NCBI GenBank assembly: GCA_019747875.1
Contig: JAIEQI010000050.1
Location: 1-41,806 of the forward strand
Reading direction: 5' to 3'
From: Candidatus Obscuribacterales bacterium
GTDB lineage: Bacteria > Cyanobacteriota > Vampirovibrionia > Obscuribacterales > Obscuribacteraceae
DNA length: 41,806 nt
Below the pieces are notes generated by a model that worked only from the letters and a program-made list of their open reading frames with translations, searched no databases and was not told the DNA's origin. Position 1 is the first letter of the stretch; every line of letters starts with the position of its first letter. Below are positions 8,638-16,450 of the stretch, piece after piece. Made by a program: the position numbers and the translations under genes.

Positions 8638-9345
8638 TTAACAACCTCTGGAAACCGCAAAAAATGCTTGTGGCCACGGGGTGCACAGATGCGCCGCTAC
8701 ACAGAAAACCACCATCTTCAACATGGCAATCTTATCAATTTTGCGCTTTTTGTTGCATGATCTTGCTGCCGGATCCGCTTGCCTATCAAGCTTATTCGCG
8801 ATCGATCCGATCTGAAGGTGGATTGCATATAGCGCGAGATCGTTCGGATATCTATTCATTGTCAAATATGTGCTGCTTTGGACAGGCAAGGTGAACTAGC
8901 AGTAGCGCATGACAACGTCGAAATCTTTACTTATTAGAGAATTTGAATTTACTTGAAGGTGATTTTTCCATCTTTTTTGTCGATTTTTCCCACCACACTG
9001 TCCCGCAGAACCCTGTGTGCCCGGTGCCGTTAAGTTAGGTGACGTTGGGTTGTCGTCAGCTACCGGCCACCGCGCAGCCGCTTAGGGCCTGTAATGTACC
9101 GTTTACTGAGTAGGCAATATGTAGATGGGATGAACTAAATCTCTTGTTTGCATATATACCGGCGGGTTAAACTAACGCCCGGCAACTTGTCAGGGACCGG
9201 TTGAAGCTCATTGCAGCTTAGCGATTCTGGTTCTATGAGAAGCGTCGAGTCTGATTGCAAGGAATGCCTGCGATCCAAGGACTGAGTGCCAGAAACACTC
9301 GCCCTCTGCGATTCCGAGCTGCGTTAATTAGAAGTGGGAAATCTG
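8638..9345. other. 708-bp intergenic region before rpsA
   Basis: No convincing gene lies here. The left part must hold the promoter of the divergent secreted-protein gene. The right part is probably the rpsA leader. It holds a two-tier hairpin: outer arms 9022-9029 / 9064-9072 and inner TGACG (9040-9044) / CGTCA (9054-9058). A smaller hairpin, GAGTG/CACTC, lies near 9287-9303. No known riboswitch or RNA family was recognised. Confidence 0.5.
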
Positions 9346-10491
9346 ATGCAATTAGTTTGCCAAAATAAAATCGAGGAGATACCAGGGAAAGTGGCAGAAC
9401 AACAGTTAGAAGGAAATCTGAAATCGGAGTTTGAGAAGCTCCTTCAAGAGTCCTTCAAATACAATTTCGAACAGGGTGACATAGTGACGGGGAACGTCGT
9501 ACGCATCGAGCGTGACGGCATTCTAGTCGACGTGGGCGGGAAGTCCGAAGGATTCGTTCCTATTAAGGAGCTTTCCAATATGCCCATCGACAGTCCTGAA
9601 GATGTCGTAAAAGAGAACGACCGACTTGAGTTTTATATCCTTCGCGAAGAGAACGAAAATGGTCAATTGACCCTTTCACTCAAGCGCGTTGCACAAGCTC
9701 GTGGATGGGTCCAATTGGAACAGCAGAAGAAGAGCGATGAGACTATTCGCGCTCGCATTTCAGCTGTCGTTAAGGGCGGAGTTGTTGTTGACGTATATGG
9801 ATTGCGCGGATTCGTACCCGCCAGCCAACTGCGCGTGAAGGGAACGACACCGGAAGAATTGATTGGAATGGAAATTCCAATGAAGATTCTGGAAACAGAC
9901 ACCAAGCGCAACAAGCTAATTTTGAGCCAGCGTTTGGCTGTTCAAGAAGAGAAGGCTGCTCAACGCGAGAAGATTTTGAGCACATTGGAAGCAGGTCAAA
10001 CTGTTACCGGAGAAGTGGTGCGTATTGCAGACTTCGGCGCCTTTATCGATCTTGGCGGTCTCGATGGCTTGTTGCCAATCTCAGAAATCTCCTGGGAGCG
10101 CGTCTCACATCCTTCGGATGTATTGCGCGTAGGCGACATGGTCACAACCAAAGTTTTGAAAGTCGATCGCGACAAGGGTCACATCAGTCTCAGCCTCAAG
10201 CAAATGCAGCCTGATCCTTGGAAAGAAATCGAAGACAAATTCCAAGAAGGTCAAGTTCTTAACGGCACAGTCCGTAAGATCCAATCCTTCGGTGCATTCG
10301 TCCAGATTTATCCAGGTGTCGATGCATTGTTGCCGACAGTTGAAATGTCTGAACAGCCCAACGTCAAGCCGGAAGACATTGTTCAAGTAGGTCAGAACGT
10401 CAAAGCTATCATCAAGAAGTTCTCACCGAAAGAGCACAAAATCAGCTTGAGCTTGCGCGGCGTTGATGTGAGCGATCTCATCGGCGGCTAA
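9346..10491 (+). CDS. rpsA: 30S ribosomal protein S1 (four S1 domains)
   Basis: RNA-binding protein that helps mRNA dock on the 30S subunit. Four S1 domains are visible in order: about 40-112 (GDIVTGNVVRIERDGILVDVG), 125-190 (divergent; RARISAVVKGGVVVDVYG), 210-280 (GQTVTGEVVRIADFGAFIDLG) and 295-370 (GQVLNGTVRKIQSFGAFVQI). Four domains in about 380 residues is the cyanobacterial/Gram-positive type rather than the six-domain proteobacterial type. I chose the ATG at 9346 (381 residues) with GTGGGA before it. A GTG at 9334 and a GTG at 9391 (behind GAGGAG...AGGGAAA) are alternatives. It is monocistronic with a strong terminator. Confidence 0.93.
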   Translation: MQLVCQNKIEEIPGKVAEQQLEGNLKSEFEKLLQESFKYNFEQGDIVTGNVVRIERDGILVDVGGKSEGFVPIKELSNMPIDSPEDVVKENDRLEFYILREENENGQLTLSLKRVAQARGWVQLEQQKKSDETIRARISAVVKGGVVVDVYGLRGFVPASQLRVKGTTPEELIGMEIPMKILETDTKRNKLILSQRLAVQEEKAAQREKILSTLEAGQTVTGEVVRIADFGAFIDLGGLDGLLPISEISWERVSHPSDVLRVGDMVTTKVLKVDRDKGHISLSLKQMQPDPWKEIEDKFQEGQVLNGTVRKIQSFGAFVQIYPGVDALLPTVEMSEQPNVKPEDIVQVGQNVKAIIKKFSPKEHKISLSLRGVDVSDLIGG

Positions 10492-10512
10492 AGACTGCAT
10501 TCAGCTAACTTT

Positions 10513-10549
10513 TGAGAGGCAAGTTCAATGAGCTTGCCTCTCATTTTTT
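10513..10549 (+). terminator. Rho-independent terminator of rpsA
   Basis: A perfect 11-bp stem, TGAGAGGCAAG / CTTGCCTCTCA, with a 9-nt loop is followed by six T. It lies 22 bp after the rpsA stop. Confidence 0.93.
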
Positions 10550-10651
10550 GTGTGAAGAAGAATTCTCGTCCATGTGATTTTTATTCAGCCCTGCGGGAGG
10601 GAGCGTCGCACTGGGCCGTTTAATTCACCTCTGTACCTTCACTGCATATTC

Positions 10652-10677
10652 GTGCAATTCTCTTTGTTGAGTTGCAC
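10652..10677 (+). promoter_or_regulatory. Leader hairpin 1 upstream of the subtilase-like gene
   Basis: Inverted repeat GTGCAATTC / GAGTTGCAC, nine pairs including one G-T, with an 8-nt loop, followed by ATTTTGAATT. It lies in the leader of the gene at 10786. Confidence 0.5.
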
Positions 10678-10715
10678 ATTTTGAATTCGTGATGCTTGCG
10701 TCATCATTGGTCTAT

Positions 10716-10773
10716 TCGGGGAAGCGATTTAGCTGGTGGGCTATGTGGGAAGTCGCCTCCCCGATTTTCTTTT
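10716..10773 (+). terminator. Terminator-like hairpin directly before a ribosome site (attenuator candidate)
   Basis: The arms TCGGGGA (10716-10722) and TCCCCGA (10758-10764) pair perfectly. After one mismatch, GCGA (10724-10727) pairs with TCGC (10753-10756). The T-rich run TTTTCTTTT follows at 10765-10773 and is abutted by GGAGG (10774-10778), the ribosome site of the next gene. The position fits an attenuator, or alternatively the end of a short leader RNA. Confidence 0.55.
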
Positions 10774-10785
10774 GGAGGATAACTT

Positions 10786-11319
10786 ATGGGCTTTGAGTTG
10801 GTGGCTGAGAAGAATAACTCGGAATCAAACGTATCCTCCTTTGGCGCAGACCTGCTCAATCCTGGCGAAGGGCTAAGCGGCTCCCCGCTATTGCAGGATG
10901 CTGAACGCATTAGACTAGAAGGTACCGGAATGGCTGCGGCTCTATGTGCAGGCGCCGCTCTAACGATGATGCGTGCGAATCCGGAATTGAGTCCCTCTGA
11001 AGTTGTTTCTGAGATGAAGAAAAATACTGTGGTTAACGAGCAAGGATTCGTGGATTGCTCGAGTCTTGTTGCAGCCGATGCTGCAAGCAAAGGTGGTTCG
11101 TCGGATTCGCAAGTCGGCGGTCCGCGTTCTGATGTTGATCAAGCTAGTCCCCGCTCTCTTAAAAGCTATCGAGAGATGATCGAAAGACAAGAACGTGATT
11201 TGGGTGAACAGTTTGTTTCCCCCTGGAAAAAAGTGCGTAGGCACGAAGAATCTCTGCATTCTCTTGGGTTTCCAAAAGAGAAGCCCAGGAAAGTGTATCC
11301 GTTTCTTCCTAGAGAATGA
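10786..11319 (+). CDS. Degenerate subtilase-like (S8 C-terminal remnant) protein
   Basis: A 177-residue protein. Residues 46-80, GTGMAAALCAGAALTMMRAN then PELSPSEVVSEMKK, closely follow the last helix block of subtilisin-family proteases (GTSMAxPhvAGaaALl...P.lsp.evk). The catalytic Ser is replaced by Gly48, and there is no room for the Asp and His motifs, so it cannot be an active subtilase. The rest is acidic N-terminally and Lys/Arg-rich C-terminally. GGAGG seven nt before the ATG shows that it is translated. It could be a decayed protease or a small protein that reuses the fold. It is preceded by a hairpin-rich leader. Confidence 0.75.
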   Translation: MGFELVAEKNNSESNVSSFGADLLNPGEGLSGSPLLQDAERIRLEGTGMAAALCAGAALTMMRANPELSPSEVVSEMKKNTVVNEQGFVDCSSLVAADAASKGGSSDSQVGGPRSDVDQASPRSLKSYREMIERQERDLGEQFVSPWKKVRRHEESLHSLGFPKEKPRKVYPFLPRE

Positions 11320-11387
11320 CCGTAATCCAACTTTTTGAAAAACTATCAGGACTGCTGATTGAACGCTTTGGCACGTCCGCATAAGAT

Positions 11388-11408
11388 AGGCTCCTCTAAA
11401 AGGAGCTT
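11388..11408 (+). promoter_or_regulatory. Hairpin covering the ribosome site of the GNAT gene
   Basis: GCTCCT (11390-11395) pairs with AGGAGC (11401-11406) across a 5-nt loop, extended by G-T and A-T pairs outside. AGGAG is the ribosome site for the ATG at 11413, so the hairpin would hide it. Confidence 0.55.
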
Positions 11409-11412
11409 TAGA

Positions 11413-11946
11413 ATGAGCATCGGCACAGTCACAATGCGTCGCGCGAACGAATCCGATATTCCCGCGCTGGAAACTTTGGTGAACTTGGCTTACCGTGGCG
11501 GTGAAGCGACCGTCGCTTGGAAGAATGAAAATCACCTGGTCACAGGCGCTCGAGTTGTGCCCGAAGAACTAAAGGATGCTATCTCCGCTGAGAATTCTAC
11601 GGTGCATGTAGCGAGCACCGCAGATGGTGACCTGATTGGCTGTGTTCAGATTGAAAAGGATGGAAGTGATGCAATCATTGGCATGCTGTCGGTGCATCCG
11701 AAACATCAGAACATTGGCTTAGGAAGAAAGCTTTTGCAAGCGGGCGAACTTGTTGCTCGCATTCAATTCGGTTGCACGGTCGGAAAGATGTATGTACTTT
11801 GCGGACGTCCAGAGCTGATGGCATGGTACGCCAAGGTCGGTTACGAACCTACAGGTGAAACAAAACCATTCTTTGGACCCGAAACCAGATTGACTGCGCT
11901 TGTTGATGACGCACACTTTGTCGTTGTCGCAAAACAACTAGCCTGA
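11413..11946 (+). CDS. GNAT-family N-acetyltransferase
   Basis: Predicted acetyl-CoA-dependent N-acetyltransferase; the substrate is unknown. Motif A is clear: the beta strand IGMLSVHP followed by the pyrophosphate-binding loop QNIGLG and helix RKLLQAGELV. The C-terminal MAWYAKVGYEPTGE matches motif B, where Tyr commonly acts as general acid. At 177 residues it is a full single domain. I chose the ATG at 11413 because AGGAG lies 7 nt before it. An upstream in-frame Met at 11359 would add an unrelated Arg/Lys-rich segment. It follows the subtilase-like gene on the same strand, about 93 bp away. Confidence 0.85.
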   Translation: MSIGTVTMRRANESDIPALETLVNLAYRGGEATVAWKNENHLVTGARVVPEELKDAISAENSTVHVASTADGDLIGCVQIEKDGSDAIIGMLSVHPKHQNIGLGRKLLQAGELVARIQFGCTVGKMYVLCGRPELMAWYAKVGYEPTGETKPFFGPETRLTALVDDAHFVVVAKQLA

Positions 11947-12397
11947 CCGCGCCTATTGTTCAAAAGAGCAGTCCACCCGTTCTTCACGAATTCCACAGAT
12001 TTACCCAATAAGCTAAGAGTATGGAGTTCCCTCCACAAATTACTCGTAAGCGAAAACAGGTGGCATGTTATGAAAATGACTGAGACCCAAGCGCGCGTAA
12101 GACGGGCTTTGCCGAGAAAAGTCGTTGAACTCAAAACTCTCGTGCTCTCCAAGCCAAAACTGGCGGCTTTCTTCCCTTTTTGATAATGCTTCCATTCCAA
12201 GTCGCGCAAAACGCTCAACAGCAGGAAGCTATAAACAATCAGAAAAAAATAGCGCAGCAACAAGGCGGTAAATAGCTATTTGCCTTGGACCTTGTTCGTC
12301 AGTACAAGCTCAGGCTCCCTTTTTTGCGGATCGTTGCATCCATCGTCCGCCAGAGCGAATCGATAGAGCAGCTTCCAGAGGTATTGCCGGAGTCGAA
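11947..12397. other. 451-bp convergent intergenic region
   Basis: It lies between the GNAT gene (plus) and the GAF/HD-GYP gene (minus). It holds a large inverted repeat at 12259-12296 and a Gln-rich 29-codon frame at 12186-12275 without a ribosome site. I see no other coding or RNA feature. Confidence 0.5.
12242..12296 (-). terminator. Inverted repeat, likely terminator of the GAF/HD-GYP gene
   Basis: AACAAGG (12259-12265) and CCTTGTT (12290-12296) are perfect arms. They enclose the 12-bp palindrome AAATAGCTATTT (12270-12281). On the minus strand a run of seven T follows about 10 nt past the stem. The gap to the T-run makes this a weak rho-independent terminator. Confidence 0.4.
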
Positions 12398-15292
12398 TTA
12401 GAAACGAGGCGGCACCAATCCCTGTGAGATGCAGGCGATTAGCGCTTCCACGACGTTGGGATCGTAGGAATTACCGGAGCCACGCATCATTACGGTTTGA
12501 GCCTGTTCCGGCGGCATACCGGCACGGTAAACGAGGTCTGAGACCATTTCGTTATAGGCATTGGCCGCTTGGATAATTCTTGCGGCAAGCGGAATGTTCT
12601 CGCCTGATTCTCCTTGCGGATAGCCTTGCCCGTTATATTCTTCGTGATGTGAGAGAACAATCGGCGCAAGTGGAGCCAGTTCCGGGAAACCTTCCAGCAA
12701 CTTGGCACCATTGATTGTATGGTTCATCATCATAACCAATTCAGCATCGCTCAATTGTTCGTCTGGTTTTTGCAGCACCGCTTGTGGCAGTCCCATCTTG
12801 CCGACGTCATGTAATAGCGCAGCCAACCTGATCTGGTTGACTTCATCTGGTGCAAGACCGAGAAGGCGGGCAATGGCGATCGAGTATTCTGCTACTGCGC
12901 GGGCGTGCCCGTTTATGTATTTGTCTTTCTGTTCGACCTGAGTGATGTAGCTGTCGATACGGCCAAGCAATCGCATATCCACACCAGGTGTGGCGAAAAT
13001 GAAATCGCTGGTCGGATTCGATGACGCAAGAATTTGCTTGAGCTTAGCTTCTGCGGCGGCTTCATCGATTTGAATCGGTGGACCCTCGACGAATTGCGCA
13101 TTGGTCTGCGGTGATTTGCCCTTGACGAATGCATTGCCGAGTCCGCTGGGACCAGCTGGTGCCGCGGCTTTTGCTTTGCCCATCATCATGCCGCCAAGTC
13201 CGGGACCTTTAGGTGGACCACTCGGAGACGGAATTGAATCAAGGTCACCCCATTGACCGGCGAGCCCCTTTGCTTGTCCTTGCGCATTAGGTGCTTGTCC
13301 TGTGCCTGCACCCGCTGCGGCTGGAGCAGCTTGTCCACCGGCTCCTGGCGAAGGAATGGAATCGAGATCGCCCCATTTGCTCGCTGGTTTTGCCGCAGGT
13401 ACGCTGCCTGACGATGGCCCACCGCTGCTACCAGGAGAAGGAATCTCGTCCAGATTCCCCCACTTACTTGCCGGCTTTGCTGCTGGAGGCTCTGCAGCTC
13501 CACCACCTGCACCTGGGGATGGAATGTCGTCGAGATTGCCCCACTTGCTGGCGGCTTTGCCTTGCTGTTGGGCAACGCTACCCGGCATTGGAATGCCGGA
13601 ATCTCCACCACCAGGCATACCTTGCTGAGGCATAAGTGGCATCTGTTGCGTCGCTGCTTGGGACGGATCATCATGGAACTGGTTGACCTGATGCGCTTGT
13701 GCCATTTGCTGCAATGGAAGAGCCGTCGACGGCGGCGGTGGCTGAGGCATGCTAACCTCACCCTGCCACGCCTGCGCTGTGTTCGCGCCTGAACGCGCAC
13801 CCAGTATTCCGCCAAGGGCATTATTACGAGGTGGAGTCTGCTGCGCACCAGCTTCCGGTTGATTTGCTTGTTCGGCAATCATGTCCGCCAGGTTGCCCAG
13901 ATCGCCACCTTCACCAGGCGGTTGATCTGTTTTCGGCTTAGGGATGTTTGTTTGCGTTTCGCCCCACATGCTGGCTGCCGATTGGTTCGACGTGCCTTGA
14001 TGCGTTTTCTGAATTCCGAATTGCTCAGCGCCCGGATATGACGGACCTTCATTATATTCAGGAGCTTCGGCATAAGCTGCCGCCGCATGATTATCGGCAT
14101 ATGCAGGTGTTGATTGTGGCGCAGCCTCATATTGCCCGGCGTAAGGATTAAGGGCGTCCTCCTGTCCGTTGTATCCACCAGCCGAATAAGCCGCTTCTTG
14201 ATACATGTCGTGTTGCGGAACATCTTGCGTTTGGGGAAGTGTTGGAGCCGATGGTGGCGCCGGCGGTGCAGCCGCTTCAGGTCCCTTCGATTTTTGAGCC
14301 TTAGGAATCGCGGATGTTCCAAGTGCTCCTTTAAGGGCCTTGCGTATTTCCTGTGTACTCTTGTTCTTCTGTTCGCCTTTTGTTTCTGCCACCTCATTCT
14401 GATAGAGGCGCATAATCGGCTCAAGGTCTTTCTTCTCTTCCGGCAGCTGTGCCAGTGCTTCTGCGACCGTGTCGGCGGCATTTTGCACAATGTCGATTTC
14501 ATCTCTGGTCCAGGCGTGTCGCGATTCGCACTGGTGCAGAATAATGGCACCGTGAACTGCGGTCGAAGATCTGATCGCCACAGAAAGTTGCGAGCGGACC
14601 CCGATGAATTCCATTTCTTCCTGAACGGGCGTCTTGTAAGAGTTGACTTGCCCCTCAAAAGTTGTGATTGGCACAGCCGAAAGTAGCGTCTGCGAAACAA
14701 TGGCTGAATCTTTTGTGGGCCAACCGAAATCTTGTGCGCTTTCGACGCGCTCTCGTTGCCAGTACTCGTAAGATTTCCACCCGGCCTTGCTATCGTCTAC
14801 GCAGATAAAGATACAGCGGCTGACTGTCAGTGCTTTGCCAAGGATGTTCACAACCATAAAAAGCGCGTCGCCAAGTCCCATTGGCAGGCTCATGAGGTTG
14901 GTGATTTCAGACATGAAAGCGCTTCTGAAAGTGTCGCGCTGGACGTGGTCGTTTATTTGGGCGTAGCGCAAGATGTCGGCAATATCAGCCAGTGTTAGCC
15001 GGATCTCATTTATTTCTTCAACTGCCAATTCTTGCTGTCGCGAAACGCTCAGAAGACCAAGTCCGCCGCCTTCCAAATGGACGGGGAATGTCGTTGAGGG
15101 CAAATCGTCCGGTGTTTCCTCCGGATTAGCCAGATACTCGCAAATCGACGTGAAATTGCTGTCTAGCGGATTGCTCAAGATAATTTGACTAACATCGGCG
15201 GAATAATTCTCGCCGATTTCTTTGACTGTCGTTTCCAGAATTTTTCGGAAGTCTCTGACATCCGAGAGTTTCTCAGCTAATGTACTTGTCAT
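12398..15292 (-). CDS. GAF - disordered repeat linker - HD-GYP-type phosphohydrolase
   Basis: A 964-residue signalling protein without membrane segments. Residues 1-290 contain one divergent and one clearer GAF-type sensor domain. Residues about 300-760 are a Gln/Pro/Ala/Gly-rich linker. It holds four copies of a Trp motif, consensus SKWG(N/D)LD(x)IPSPG, with Trp at 584, 611, 640 and 681, and a decayed copy at 443. Residues 770-960 are an HD-GYP-like domain: H796, HD at 828-829, K832, H858, HH at 882-883 and GYP at 890-892. These domains usually hydrolyse cyclic-di-GMP. N911 stands where most members have a metal-binding Asp (ADxxDA), so activity is uncertain. It is monocistronic. Confidence 0.88.
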   Translation of the reverse strand: MTSTLAEKLSDVRDFRKILETTVKEIGENYSADVSQIILSNPLDSNFTSICEYLANPEETPDDLPSTTFPVHLEGGGLGLLSVSRQQELAVEEINEIRLTLADIADILRYAQINDHVQRDTFRSAFMSEITNLMSLPMGLGDALFMVVNILGKALTVSRCIFICVDDSKAGWKSYEYWQRERVESAQDFGWPTKDSAIVSQTLLSAVPITTFEGQVNSYKTPVQEEMEFIGVRSQLSVAIRSSTAVHGAIILHQCESRHAWTRDEIDIVQNAADTVAEALAQLPEEKKDLEPIMRLYQNEVAETKGEQKNKSTQEIRKALKGALGTSAIPKAQKSKGPEAAAPPAPPSAPTLPQTQDVPQHDMYQEAAYSAGGYNGQEDALNPYAGQYEAAPQSTPAYADNHAAAAYAEAPEYNEGPSYPGAEQFGIQKTHQGTSNQSAASMWGETQTNIPKPKTDQPPGEGGDLGNLADMIAEQANQPEAGAQQTPPRNNALGGILGARSGANTAQAWQGEVSMPQPPPPSTALPLQQMAQAHQVNQFHDDPSQAATQQMPLMPQQGMPGGGDSGIPMPGSVAQQQGKAASKWGNLDDIPSPGAGGGAAEPPAAKPASKWGNLDEIPSPGSSGGPSSGSVPAAKPASKWGDLDSIPSPGAGGQAAPAAAGAGTGQAPNAQGQAKGLAGQWGDLDSIPSPSGPPKGPGLGGMMMGKAKAAAPAGPSGLGNAFVKGKSPQTNAQFVEGPPIQIDEAAAEAKLKQILASSNPTSDFIFATPGVDMRLLGRIDSYITQVEQKDKYINGHARAVAEYSIAIARLLGLAPDEVNQIRLAALLHDVGKMGLPQAVLQKPDEQLSDAELVMMMNHTINGAKLLEGFPELAPLAPIVLSHHEEYNGQGYPQGESGENIPLAARIIQAANAYNEMVSDLVYRAGMPPEQAQTVMMRGSGNSYDPNVVEALIACISQGLVPPRF
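13222..13556 (-). repeat. Four-copy SKWGxLDxIPSPG coding repeat
   Basis: Within the GAF/HD-GYP gene, four near-identical blocks of about 14 codons lie at about 13222-13264, 13343-13384, 13430-13471 and 13511-13552. They are spaced 27, 29 and 41 codons apart by variable Ala/Pro/Gly linkers. Confidence 0.85.
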
Positions 15293-15422
15293 ATAGGATG
15301 TTGCCGCCGGTAATCTGTAAAGTCTATATGCCAGGTTTTGTTTAATACCCTACCTTCAGTATGCCTGATTTCACACAACTTTGTTCCGGCTTGGCAAGCT
15401 ATGAATCGATTCTTTAAACAGC

Positions 15423-15450
15423 TTGACGAGCCTTTGGGTGTTCATATTTA
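15423..15450 (+). promoter_or_regulatory. Candidate promoter of the MoxR-DUF58 operon
   Basis: TTGACG (15423-15428), a 16-bp spacer and TATTTA (15445-15450), about 25 bp before the first gene. The -10 match is only partial. Confidence 0.3.
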
Positions 15451-15475
15451 TGCTCCGACGTGGCACTATTAATTT

Positions 15476-16450
15476 ATGAGCAGCTCAGAAAATCTTCCGA
15501 TGGACCAGCCCCTTGGGCTTTGCGATGTCGTTGGGTTGGCAGTTCGAATCTGGCGCAAGAATCTCGGATTGATTCTGCGGGCATTGATGATGCCAACTAT
15601 TATGCTGGCAATTTCGACCTCAGTTTTGCAGTTTTGCTTGCAATACGGTTTTAGTGGATTTAGCGACTTCCCTCGCACCGTTGCGTTTATTGGGGCAGCC
15701 TTTGCAGCTTTCCTGCTTTATATCTTCGCCTTGTTTTATCTGGCGGTTCAGGAGATAGCGCTGGTTCGGCTGTTCACAGGATTTGCACCGGATTGGGAAA
15801 AGGCAAGAGCATTCTCGATGAAACGCCTGCCCTGGGTGATTGGACTATCTTTTATCAACTTGATGATTTGGGGTGTCATTCTGGCAATTTTCTTTTGCAT
15901 CATCGGAATTTCCACCTTTTCAATGAGTCTTCCCGGAGCTGGACCAGTTCTTGGAACTGTTGGCATGATTGTCGGATTTTTTGGAATCATAGTCACGATA
16001 TCGGTGATGTTGCTGTACATGCTAATGGGATTTGCAGTTATCGCATGCGAGGAAACAACTTTCTTCGGTGTAATCGGACGCACTTTCAATTGGGTTGGAC
16101 GCTATTTCGGCAGAACTCTTTGTTTTGGCTTCATCTTCTACACCATTTTTACGGCGATCAGCATGCCCGTTTCCTTGCCTGTAGTAGTAGTTTCTGTCAT
16201 TGACGCGATCCAAGCCGGAGCGCACGCAACTGCCGGTGCCGAGCCAAAACTCTCCATGCCGGTTTTGATGTTTGTACAAGTTTGGGAGTCGATCTGTGGT
16301 TTGCTTCTTCGTCCATTAACCGTTCTGTCCTTTGGGCTCTATTACTTGGATCTCAGGCAGCGTGCCGACGGGCTAGACTTGTTTCGCAAACTGAGAGTTA
16401 TGAAAGAACAATTTGCAAGTGTTGGTGAAAATGGACTTCAAGGACGCTAG
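15476..16450 (+). CDS. Polytopic membrane protein of a MoxR/DUF58 operon
   Basis: A 324-residue inner-membrane protein with about six to seven hydrophobic segments between residues 30 and 290. No enzyme motif is visible. The C-terminal pattern LTVLSFGLYYLDLRQRADGLDLF is typical of uncharacterised membrane proteins encoded beside DUF4129 genes. The next gene starts inside its end (20-bp overlap), which marks it as the first gene of the operon running to 20687. Its role is unknown; it may be part of an envelope complex with the DUF4129 and DUF4350 proteins. Confidence 0.82.
   Translation: MSSSENLPMDQPLGLCDVVGLAVRIWRKNLGLILRALMMPTIMLAISTSVLQFCLQYGFSGFSDFPRTVAFIGAAFAAFLLYIFALFYLAVQEIALVRLFTGFAPDWEKARAFSMKRLPWVIGLSFINLMIWGVILAIFFCIIGISTFSMSLPGAGPVLGTVGMIVGFFGIIVTISVMLLYMLMGFAVIACEETTFFGVIGRTFNWVGRYFGRTLCFGFIFYTIFTAISMPVSLPVVVVSVIDAIQAGAHATAGAEPKLSMPVLMFVQVWESICGLLLRPLTVLSFGLYYLDLRQRADGLDLFRKLRVMKEQFASVGENGLQGR

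Noticed and set aside
9051..9061. TGTCGTCAGCT, identical to a conserved 16S rRNA segment
   Set aside because: Eleven bases only, with no surrounding rRNA sequence. It also forms part of a local hairpin, so chance is the simplest explanation.
12186..12275. Gln-rich 29-codon frame after the GNAT gene
   Set aside because: No ribosome site or promoter is visible, and its end overlaps the inverted repeat at 12259-12296.
13186..14700. Long Arg/Leu-rich frames on both strands inside the GAF/HD-GYP gene
   Set aside because: They are out-of-frame translations of a Pro/Gln/Ala-rich linker, with Arg/His/Leu-heavy composition and no ribosome sites.
15541..15549. GTTCGAATC, a tRNA T-arm-like sequence
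   Set aside because: It lies inside a membrane-protein gene and no cloverleaf can be drawn around it. I found no tRNA in the window.
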